Source: Streptosporangium saharense
Lineage (GTDB): Bacteria > Actinomycetota > Actinomycetes > Streptosporangiales > Streptosporangiaceae
DNA: 64,000 bases
NCBI RefSeq assembly: GCF_014203715.1
Contig: NZ_JACHJP010000003.1
Coordinates: 594,186-658,185 of the forward strand
Direction: 5' to 3'
The notes under the pieces were generated by a model. It made no database searches. It was given only the letters and a program-made list of their open reading frames with translations, and had not been told where the DNA came from. Made by a program: the position numbers and the translations under genes. Positions 8,110-15,028 of this stretch are shown piece after piece. The stretch's first letter is position 1; every line of letters starts with the position of its first letter.

Positions 8110-8149
8110 CAATGATCTATTACATATGTCGAAATTACCTGTAATGTAA
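8106..8149 (+). promoter_or_regulatory. AT-rich promoter/operator region of the peptide-YcaO pair
   Basis: An A+T-rich island in otherwise GC-rich DNA. It holds TTGACA (8106-8111, overlapping the symporter stop), the palindrome ACATATGT (8122-8129), the near-palindrome TTACCTGTAA (8135-8144), and an outer inverted repeat TTACAT (8120-8125) / ATGTAA (8144-8149). TAATGT at 8142-8147 could serve as a -10 box. The nested dyads suggest a dimeric repressor or activator site (GntR- or TetR-like), but no regulator gene is adjacent. Confidence 0.55.
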
Positions 8150-8188
8150 GGACATTTCTGTTATTCGAGTGACGAAAGGGAGCGTGCG

Positions 8189-8329
8189 ATGGGCAACAGC
8201 AACTCCAACGGCCAGTCGCTTCTCAAACCGGACGGGTTCCAGCTGGAGGACAGCTTCTCGGTGACCCTGTCCGAAAGGGTGCTCCTCGACGAGTTCTTCA
8301 CCATCCGGTTCGCCCCCGGAACCCTCTGA
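8189..8329 (+). CDS. 46-residue putative RiPP precursor peptide
   Basis: ATG at 8189 is preceded by GAAAGGGAG (about 8174-8182) at ideal spacing. The peptide begins MGNSNSNGQSLLKPDGF, continues with an acidic QLEDSFSV segment, and ends in a hydrophobic/aromatic part with DEFFTIRF and a short APGTL tail. It has no cysteine; Ser and Thr are present through the length. Its stop lies 5 bp before the YcaO start, so the two are surely co-expressed. A tiny gene in front of a YcaO gene is the standard precursor-enzyme arrangement in azoline/amidine/thioamide RiPPs. The leader-core boundary and the modified residues are unknown. The peptide matches no precursor family I recognise. Confidence 0.72.
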   Translation: MGNSNSNGQSLLKPDGFQLEDSFSVTLSERVLLDEFFTIRFAPGTL

Positions 8330-8334
8330 CGACG

Positions 8335-9606
8335 ATGGCGCGCGCCCAGCGCGAGCGCGGCACCGGCCCGGCCGGAGCGCTCGCCGTCATCGAGTCCGTC
8401 CTCGCGGACCGCGGGCTCTCGGCCGAGATGGTCTCGGCGGGTTCCGCGGAGTTTCCCGTGCACCGCTGCACCGTGCGCGACCCCGAGGGACGCGCGGTCA
8501 CCGCCTCCCTCGGCAAGGGCGCGGGCGCCCAGAGCAGGGTCAGCGCGCTGTTCGAGGCCTGGCAGCACCTCCAGCACGAGGAGGGCCAGGCGGCGCTCGC
8601 CCACGACAGCGGGCGGGTGCGGGCGATGCCGGTCGGGACCGTGGTCTGCCAGCCCGAGCTGCGCGGGGAGGAGATGATCCAGCGCCTGGCTCGCGACTAC
8701 CCGGACGCCGGTCTCGCCTGTCTGCGCGCCGAGCCCCTGAGCCCGGGACGGTCCCCGGTGTGGTACCCGGCCTTCTCCCGCTCGCCCTCCTGCCGCAGCC
8801 ACCCGATCCCCGGGGACGACCTGCGCTACGAGCCCTACCTGCGCTACGCCTACGACAACGGCACCGCGGCCGGGGTCAGCGAGCAGGACGCCCTGCTGCA
8901 CGGCCTCCTGGAGGTCGTCGAACGGGACGCGCTGTCACACGCCCTCCTTGAGTGGTACCTCGGCGGGCGATCCCGCCTCTCCGCGCTCGACCCGGAGAGC
9001 CTTCCCCCCGACCTGCGCCGCCTGTACGGCGAGGCCGCGGCCTACCTGGGAGCGCTCCCGCTGGTCATCGACATCACCTCGGACCTGGGCATCCCCGTCT
9101 ACTGCGCGCTGCCCTCGCGGGCCGGGCCGTACCCCGGGGTGATCGGCTCCGGAGCCTCCCTCGACCCCGAGTACGCCGTCGAGCGGGCGCTCACCGAGGT
9201 CGTCCAGTCGTCGTTCAACCTTTCCCTGGGAGTCGACCTGACCCTGGGCCGCAGGCTGGAGAGCCTGCGGCGGTGGCCGCTGCTCGAACGCTGCGCCCGG
9301 CTCGACGCGGCCCCGCTGCTCGACCGGGTCACCTTCGACGCGCGGCCGCCCGAGGCCGGTCCCGGGGGTGCTCCCGGGGACGTTCCCAAGGGTGTCGGCG
9401 AGCAGATCGCCGTGGTCCTGGAGACGCTGGAGCGCGCCGGGTTCGGGGCCTACTCCTTCCGGTGGAACCCCGAGCACGACAGGTGCCCGGTGCTCACCGT
9501 GATCGTCCCCGGCCTTGAGGCGTTCTCCATGGTGCACAGCGCGGTGCCCGTGCTGCCCACGGGCCGGGCCCTGCGGCGGCTGGCGGGACCATTGACGTGT
9601 CGCTGA
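8335..9606 (+). CDS. YcaO-domain protein (ATP-dependent peptide backbone modification)
   Basis: 423 residues, a stand-alone YcaO domain. YcaO enzymes phosphorylate a peptide amide so that a nucleophile can form azoline, amidine or thioamide. Seen: ASLGKGAGAQSRVSALFEA (residues 57-75) and NGTAAGVSEQ with LLEVVERDAL (175-200), the Mg-ATP motifs; the usual first ExxER motif reads EAWQH here, a deviation. The C-terminus ends VLPTGRALRRLAGPLTCR without a PxPxP tail, arguing against an azoline-forming complex. No E1-like/ocin-ThiF, TfuA, dehydrogenase, protease or ABC exporter gene is adjacent. Its only close partner is the 46-residue peptide gene. Possible product: a non-azole modified peptide. 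Confidence 0.9.
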   Translation: MARAQRERGTGPAGALAVIESVLADRGLSAEMVSAGSAEFPVHRCTVRDPEGRAVTASLGKGAGAQSRVSALFEAWQHLQHEEGQAALAHDSGRVRAMPVGTVVCQPELRGEEMIQRLARDYPDAGLACLRAEPLSPGRSPVWYPAFSRSPSCRSHPIPGDDLRYEPYLRYAYDNGTAAGVSEQDALLHGLLEVVERDALSHALLEWYLGGRSRLSALDPESLPPDLRRLYGEAAAYLGALPLVIDITSDLGIPVYCALPSRAGPYPGVIGSGASLDPEYAVERALTEVVQSSFNLSLGVDLTLGRRLESLRRWPLLERCARLDAAPLLDRVTFDARPPEAGPGGAPGDVPKGVGEQIAVVLETLERAGFGAYSFRWNPEHDRCPVLTVIVPGLEAFSMVHSAVPVLPTGRALRRLAGPLTCR

Positions 9607-9755
9607 CCCGTCGTTGACACCTCGGCCCGGCCGCTCGGCGCACGGAAAGGACCTTTCACCGCACACCATCACCAACTTGCCGCGACGCGACGCCACCTGG
9701 GCGAAGAGCCCCGCCCCGGCACTGCACGCGGGGTACCGTCCCCTCCTACGTTGTC

Positions 9756-9771
9756 CGTGATCCACATCACA
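9756..9771 (+). promoter_or_regulatory. CRP/GlxR-like binding site
   Basis: CGTGATCCACATCACA matches the TGTGA-N6-TCACA consensus except for the first base. It lies 15 bp before the ATG of the DUF485-actP operon. The gap from the YcaO stop (9607-9755) shows no other gene or strong hairpin. CRP-family control of acetate uptake is known in other Actinobacteria; here it is inferred. The site is very close to the start codon, so repression is as likely as activation. Confidence 0.55.
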
Positions 9772-9786
9772 TATGCGGGAGGTCCG

Positions 9787-10122
9787 ATGACCGCCGGGCG
9801 GCACGAACCATCGGTTTACGAGCGGATAGAGGCAGAGGAGAACTTCCAGGAACTCAGACGGCGCTTCCGGTCCTGGGCCTTCCCGATGACCGCGGCCTTC
9901 TTCGCCTGGTACCTGCTGTACGTGGTGCTGTCCGGATGGGCGCGTGACTTCATGGGCGTCAAGCTGTTCGGCAACGTCAACGTGGCCCTGGTCCTCGGGC
10001 TGCTCCAGTTCGTCTCGACCTTCTGGATCGCCTGGGCCTACTCCCGCTACGCCGAGCGCAGGCTGGACCCGCTGGCCGAGGAGATCCGCAACGGCGCCGA
10101 GGCGGAGAGGAAGTCGGCGTGA
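9787..10122 (+). CDS. DUF485 membrane protein, symporter partner (MctB/YjcH-like)
   Basis: 111 residues; ATG at 9787 follows GGGAGG. It has the DUF485 pattern: RRRFRSWAFPMTAAFFAWYL, a first helix, the GNVNVALVLGLLQFVSTF second helix, and YSRYAERRLDPLAEEIR. DUF485 proteins are encoded directly before acetate/monocarboxylate symporters (yjcH-actP, mctB-mctC) and are thought to be accessory subunits. The stop overlaps the symporter GTG by 4 bp. Confidence 0.92.
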   Translation: MTAGRHEPSVYERIEAEENFQELRRRFRSWAFPMTAAFFAWYLLYVVLSGWARDFMGVKLFGNVNVALVLGLLQFVSTFWIAWAYSRYAERRLDPLAEEIRNGAEAERKSA

Positions 10123-11729
10123 GCCACCAGACACTCTCCACGCTCCTGTTCCTGGTCTTCGTCGCGGCGACGCTGGGCATCACCTTCTGGGCCAGCCGCA
10201 ACACCAAGGACGCCGCCGACTTCTACGCGGGCGGACGCTCCTTCAGCGGCGTGCAGAACGGCCTGGCGATCGGCGGCGACTACATGTCGGCCGCCAGCTT
10301 CCTCGGCATCGCGGGGATCATCGCCCTGTCGGGCTACGACGGCTTCCTGTACTCCATCGGCTTCCTCGTCGCCTGGCTGGTCGCGCTGCTGCTCGTCGCC
10401 GAGCTGATGCGCAACTCCGGCAAGTACACCATGGCCGACGTGCTGGCCTTCAGGATGAGCCCGCGCCCGGTCCGCACGGCGGCGGGCGTGTCCACCATCA
10501 CCGTCTCGATCTTCTACCTGCTGGCCCAGATGGTCGGCGCTGGCGCGCTGGTCGGCCTGCTGCTCGGCGTCACCTCCCCGACGGGCAAGGCGCTGACGAT
10601 CGTCGGCGTCGGCCTGCTGATGGTCATCTACGTGGTCGTCGGCGGGATGAAGGGCACCACCTGGGTGCAGATCGTCAAGGCCGTGCTGCTGATGACCGGC
10701 GCGGCCCTGGTCACCCTGCTGGTGCTCGGCCGCTACGGCTTCAACGTCTCCGGGCTGCTCGGCGCCGCCGCGACCGGCAGCGGCAAGGGCGACGCCTTCC
10801 TCATCCCCGGCCTGAAGTACGGCACCGCCGCCCAGGGCCTGGCCGGGAAGATCGACCTGATCAGCCTGGGCCTGGCGCTGGTGCTCGGCACCGCGGGCCT
10901 GCCGCACATCCTGATCCGCTTCTACACGGTCCCCACCGCCAAGGAGGCCCGCAAGTCGGTCCTGTGGGGCATCGGCATCATCGGCGTCTTCTACCTGCTG
11001 ACCCTCGTGCTCGGCTTCGGCGCGGCGGCGATGGTCGGCGGGAAGGCGATCGCCGGGCAGGACAAGGCGGGCAACACCGCGGCGCCACAGCTCGCAGAGG
11101 CGGTCGGCAGGGCCGTGTTCGGCGAGGTCGGCGGCACGATCCTGCTCGCGGTCATCGCCGCCGTCGCCTTCGCGACCATCCTGGCCGTCGTCGCGGGCCT
11201 GACGCTGGCCTCCTCCTCCAGCTTCGCCCACGACCTGTACGCCCACGTGTTCAAGCGCGGCCAGGTCACCGAGGGGGAGGAGATCCTGGTCGCCAGGATC
11301 TCGGCCTTCGTCATCGGCGCCGTCGCCATCGGGCTCGGCATCCTCGCCCAGGGGCAGAACGTGGCCTTCCTGGTCTCGCTGGCCTTCGCGGTCGCCGCCT
11401 CGGCCAACCTGCCCGCCATCCTCTACAGCCTCTTCTGGCGGCGCTTCAACACCGCCGGAGCGGTCTCGGCCATCTACGGCGGCCTGCTGTCGGCCCTGAT
11501 CCTGGTGGTCTTCTCCCCGGTCGTCTCGGGAAGCGCCACCTCGCTGTTCCCCGACGCGAACTTCGCCTGGTTCCCGCTGAGCAACCCCGGCATCGTCTCG
11601 ATCCCGCTGGGCTTCCTGGCGGGCTACGTGGGGGCGCGGCTCAGCAAGGAGTACAACCCGGCCAAGTACGCCGAGATCGAGGTCCGCTCGCTCACCGGCA
11701 TCGGTGCGGAGCAGGCCGTACGGCACTGA
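10119..11729 (+). CDS. actP: cation/acetate symporter (SSS family, ActP/MctC)
   Basis: 536 residues, about 13 membrane helices. Strong ActP features: DAADFYAGGRSFSGVQNGLA, GGDYMSAASFLGIAGIIA, MKGTTWVQIVKA, LPHILIRFYTVPTAKEAR and SLAFAVAASANLPAILYSLF. It likely imports acetate, and perhaps propionate or pyruvate, with sodium or protons. The start is a GTG within the GTGA overlap with the DUF485 gene. Regulation by the CRP-like site at 9756 is likely. A strong bidirectional hairpin follows at 11736-11771. Confidence 0.93.
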   Translation: MSHQTLSTLLFLVFVAATLGITFWASRNTKDAADFYAGGRSFSGVQNGLAIGGDYMSAASFLGIAGIIALSGYDGFLYSIGFLVAWLVALLLVAELMRNSGKYTMADVLAFRMSPRPVRTAAGVSTITVSIFYLLAQMVGAGALVGLLLGVTSPTGKALTIVGVGLLMVIYVVVGGMKGTTWVQIVKAVLLMTGAALVTLLVLGRYGFNVSGLLGAAATGSGKGDAFLIPGLKYGTAAQGLAGKIDLISLGLALVLGTAGLPHILIRFYTVPTAKEARKSVLWGIGIIGVFYLLTLVLGFGAAAMVGGKAIAGQDKAGNTAAPQLAEAVGRAVFGEVGGTILLAVIAAVAFATILAVVAGLTLASSSSFAHDLYAHVFKRGQVTEGEEILVARISAFVIGAVAIGLGILAQGQNVAFLVSLAFAVAASANLPAILYSLFWRRFNTAGAVSAIYGGLLSALILVVFSPVVSGSATSLFPDANFAWFPLSNPGIVSIPLGFLAGYVGARLSKEYNPAKYAEIEVRSLTGIGAEQAVRH

Positions 11730-11735
11730 GGAAAT

Positions 11736-11771
11736 CCGGGCACCGGTGGGCGGGGGCCCGCCGGTGCCCGG
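11736..11771. terminator. bidirectional terminator between actP and aldo/keto reductase
   Basis: Perfect 11-bp stem CCGGGCACCGG / CCGGTGCCCGG with a further GGGC/GCCC pairing inside. It sits 6 bp after the actP stop and 5 bp from the stop of the convergent gene. Confidence 0.85.
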
Positions 11772-11775
11772 GACG

Positions 11776-12699
11776 TCAACGTGAGGCCTCGTCCAGCAGG
11801 GTCAGCTCCTCCTCGCCCAGCTTCAGCTCGGCGACGGCGAGCAGCGGGGCGAGCTGCTCGACGGTGCGGGCGCTGGCGATCGGGGCCGCGACCGTCGGCT
11901 GGGCCGCCAGCCAGGCCAGCGCCACCGTCGCCGGGGCCACGCCGCGCTCGACGGCCACGCTGTCCAGCGCGTCGAGCACCCGCAGGGCCCGCTCCGACGA
12001 CAGGTACTCCGACGCCGAACCGGCGCGGGCGCTGTCCACCTCGACGCCGGGACGATACTTGCCGGTCAGGAACCCTCTGGCCAGCCCGAAGTACGGCGTG
12101 CTGACCAGCCCGTTGGCGGCGACCACGTCCCGCAGCGCGCCCTCGTACTCGCGTTCGAGCAGGTTGTAGTGCTGCTGCAGGGCGACGTAGCGGGCCAGGC
12201 CCTCCCGCTCGGAGATCGCCAGCGCCTCGGCGAGCCGTTCGGGACCGTAGTTCGAGGCCCCGATGTCACGCACCTTGCCCTCGCGGACCAGGGCGTCGAA
12301 CGCGCCGAGCGTCTCGTCGAGCGGCGTCTCCTGATCGTCGATGTGCGCCCAGTACAGGTCGATGTAGTCGGTCCGCAGCCGCCGCAGCGAGTCCTCGACG
12401 GCAAGGCGGATGTTCGCCGAGGAAAGGCCGCGCCTGCTGCCCAGCGAGCCGACCTTGGTCGCGATCACGACCCGGTCGCGGTTGCCCCGCGAGGCCAGCC
12501 ACTCGCCGATGATGGTCTCCGACTCGCCCCCCGAGTTGCCGGGGATCCACGCGGAGTAGGAGTCGGCGGTGTCGACGAAGTTCCCGCCCGCCTCGACGTA
12601 GGCGTCCAGGACGGCGAAGGAGGTGTCACGGTCCGCCGTCCAGCCGAAGACGTTGCCGCCGAGACAGACGGGGAAGAGGCTCAGTTCGGAGAAGGTCAT
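11776..12699 (-). CDS. aldo/keto reductase
   Basis: 307 residues, (beta/alpha)8 barrel NADPH-dependent oxidoreductase. The catalytic tetrad positions are visible: Asp and Tyr in FVDTADSYSAW, Lys in VIATKVGS, His in YWAHIDD. The C-terminal cofactor loop includes VAAPIASARTVEQL. Substrate unknown. It is divergent from the TetR gene at 12812 with a 112-bp gap and may be regulated by it. Confidence 0.93.
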   Translation of the reverse strand: MTFSELSLFPVCLGGNVFGWTADRDTSFAVLDAYVEAGGNFVDTADSYSAWIPGNSGGESETIIGEWLASRGNRDRVVIATKVGSLGSRRGLSSANIRLAVEDSLRRLRTDYIDLYWAHIDDQETPLDETLGAFDALVREGKVRDIGASNYGPERLAEALAISEREGLARYVALQQHYNLLEREYEGALRDVVAANGLVSTPYFGLARGFLTGKYRPGVEVDSARAGSASEYLSSERALRVLDALDSVAVERGVAPATVALAWLAAQPTVAAPIASARTVEQLAPLLAVAELKLGEEELTLLDEASR

Positions 12700-12811
12700 G
12701 CCGCTCAGATTAGGCGCCTGGCGATCACGGTCCGCACCGGGTTCTCCCCGCCGGTGGTTCGGAATCGGTACGGCATGGAAAAACGCGTTACCGGGCGGTT
12801 ATCGTCTGGCT

Positions 12812-13387
12812 GTGGGCAGCCTCAGACCGCGCTCCGGTGGCGCCACAGAGCCGGACGCGCGCACACGCATCCTCGACGCCGCGGAGAAACTGTTCGCCGG
12901 TGGCGGCTACGAGGCCACGCCGACCGCGGAGATCGCCCGGCTGGCCCAGGTGCCCAAGGGGCTCGTCTTCCACTACTTCCCCAGGAAGATCGACGTGCTG
13001 GTCGCGCTGATCGACGAGCGCACCCTCGTCGAGGAGGTCCCCGAGGTCGAGGCCGTCCCCGGCGACGCGGCGAAAAGCCTGTCCCGGCTGGCCCGCCGCC
13101 TGCCGCTGCGGGCCTCCCCGGCGATGCGCCGCATCCTGTTCCGCGAGGCCGACACCCACGGCTCTGTCCGTGACCGGCTCGGCAGGCTGAACGGGGAGAT
13201 CGTCAGGCGGGCCCGCTTCGCCCTGGAGCTGGCGCTGCCGACCCGGCGTGGAGACGCGGCCAGGCTTGAGGTCGCGGCGGTCACCTTCGCCGCCGTGCTG
13301 CTGCACCAGGAGAACCTCTGCCAGCTCACCGGCCACCACATCGACCCGGACGCCGTCGCCGAACTGATCGCCCACGCGCTGGGCTGA
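12812..13387 (+). CDS. TetR-family transcriptional regulator
   Basis: 191 residues; helix-turn-helix in TPTAEIARLAQVPKGLVFHYF (about residues 30-52). The GTG at 12812 follows TATCGT (12800-12805) by 6 nt, so it is probably leaderless; no ribosome binding site is present. Divergent from the aldo/keto reductase; the 3' end is 6 bp from that of the convergent WS/DGAT gene. Ligand and targets are unknown. Confidence 0.9.
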   Translation: MGSLRPRSGGATEPDARTRILDAAEKLFAGGGYEATPTAEIARLAQVPKGLVFHYFPRKIDVLVALIDERTLVEEVPEVEAVPGDAAKSLSRLARRLPLRASPAMRRILFREADTHGSVRDRLGRLNGEIVRRARFALELALPTRRGDAARLEVAAVTFAAVLLHQENLCQLTGHHIDPDAVAELIAHALG

Positions 13388-13393
13388 CGGCGC

Positions 13394-14863
13394 TCAGGAG
13401 ACGCGCGGGTCGAGCGCGGCCAGCTCCTCCATCGCCTCCCGCAGGTGGTCCATCAGCCGCCACACGTCCTTCACCCGCTCCGGGCAGGCGAGGATCCCGA
13501 AGTCCAGCGAGCCGTCGTAGGAGAAACAGGTGATGTTGAGGCCGCCGCTCATGTCGCTCAGCGCCGAGACCGGGTGGTAGGCCAGCAGCCGAGCCCCGCA
13601 CAGATAGAGCGGCAACTGGGGGCCGGGCACGTTCGAGACGATCAGGTTGATCGGCGGCATCGTGACCGAGGCGAGCCGGGAGATCGCCGGGGTCGCGACC
13701 GAGGTGAGGACCGTGGGCAGCAGCGAGGACAGCTCGTCGAGCCAGGTGGCCGGTGCCCCGGCGAAGCGGCGTTTGGCCACGCCCATCGTCCGCCCCATGG
13801 TCCGCAGCCGCTCCAGCGGGTCGGCCACGTCCGTCGGCATCTGGGTGATCATGACGGAAAGGCGGTTGCCGATCACACCCCCGGCCCGTGCCGCCGGGGT
13901 GCGCACCGAGACGGGAACCGCCGCGACCAGCGGCCGGTCGGGCAGCGCCTCACGCTCACGCAGCCAGGAGCGCAGCGCCGAGGCGCACACCGTCATCACC
14001 ACGTCGTTGACGCTGAGCCCGAAGGACTTGGCGACGTGCCTGACCTCGGTGAGCGGGATCGAGCCGTAGGCGAAGCGCCGTTTCGCGGTGATCGGGCCGT
14101 TGAACGGCGTGCGGGGCGCGGCCAGCGGCGGCAGGTCGGGCAGCTCGGCCTGGTTCCCGCTGATCGACCTCGCGGTCTCGGCGACCGCGCGTGCCCCGGG
14201 CAGCGCCGAGAGCACCGGCATCGCGTCCAGGTCGGTCATCATCCTGCCCAGCGCGCGCAACGCCCTGCCCGGATACGACACGGACTTGGCCGCAGCGACG
14301 GTGAGCATGGCCAGCGGCCCCAGCACCTCCTCGGGTTCCGGTACGGCGAGCGCCCCCGGCGCCGGGGGGACGGCACGCGGCTCGGGCGTGAGGTCGAGCA
14401 TGGCCGCCAGGGTCTCCGCGCCGGAGACGCCGTCCACGGCACAGTGGTGGATCTTGGCGTAGAGCGCGACCCGCCCCCCGGACAGCCCGTGGATCAGGTG
14501 CATCTCCCACAGCGGGCGGCGACGGTCGAGACGCCGCTCGTGGATGCGGGCGACCTTCCTGGCGAGCTGCCTGTCGCTCCCGGGGGAGGGGAGAGTCACC
14601 TCGTGGACGTGGGCGGAGACGTCGAGGTCGGCGACCTCCTCCCAGTAGGGCCGGTCCAGCCCGAAGGGCACCTCGACCAGGCGAAGGCTCAGCGCGGGCG
14701 CCAGGTGCAGCCGCTCCCGAAGCAGGCCGACCAGCGCCTCACGGGTCAGCGTGCCCCCCGGGCAGTGCTCGGGGTCGAGGATCGCCAGCCCGGCGACATG
14801 GGTCGTGGTCGTCGCCGTCTCGGCATGCAGGAACTGTGCGTCGAGGGCGGTCAGCTGGCGCAT
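13394..14863 (-). CDS. wax ester synthase / diacylglycerol acyltransferase (WS/DGAT)
   Basis: 489 residues from the ATG at 14863 with GAGAAGG upstream; a longer frame upstream lacks a ribosome binding site. The catalytic HHCAVDG motif is at 139-145 and the typical N-terminus MRQLTALDAQFLHAE is complete. WS/DGAT enzymes transfer acyl groups from acyl-CoA to diacylglycerol or fatty alcohols to form storage lipids; many Actinobacteria carry several copies. It appears monocistronic. The 165-bp region before it (14864-15028) holds its promoter and no other gene. Confidence 0.93.
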   Translation of the reverse strand: MRQLTALDAQFLHAETATTTTHVAGLAILDPEHCPGGTLTREALVGLLRERLHLAPALSLRLVEVPFGLDRPYWEEVADLDVSAHVHEVTLPSPGSDRQLARKVARIHERRLDRRRPLWEMHLIHGLSGGRVALYAKIHHCAVDGVSGAETLAAMLDLTPEPRAVPPAPGALAVPEPEEVLGPLAMLTVAAAKSVSYPGRALRALGRMMTDLDAMPVLSALPGARAVAETARSISGNQAELPDLPPLAAPRTPFNGPITAKRRFAYGSIPLTEVRHVAKSFGLSVNDVVMTVCASALRSWLREREALPDRPLVAAVPVSVRTPAARAGGVIGNRLSVMITQMPTDVADPLERLRTMGRTMGVAKRRFAGAPATWLDELSSLLPTVLTSVATPAISRLASVTMPPINLIVSNVPGPQLPLYLCGARLLAYHPVSALSDMSGGLNITCFSYDGSLDFGILACPERVKDVWRLMDHLREAMEELAALDPRVS

Positions 14864-15028
14864 CGGTCGAACCTTCTCACGGAGAACAAACTGTTCACGT
14901 CCATCATCACCCCGCCCCTGCCTGGGGGCCTTCACCACCACTCAATACGCATGCCGTACAGAAAGGACGTCCTGCCCCTACCCGGTCAGGTAAGAGTTGT
15001 GTCTGGGAACGGCATGAAGCGCCGAGGG

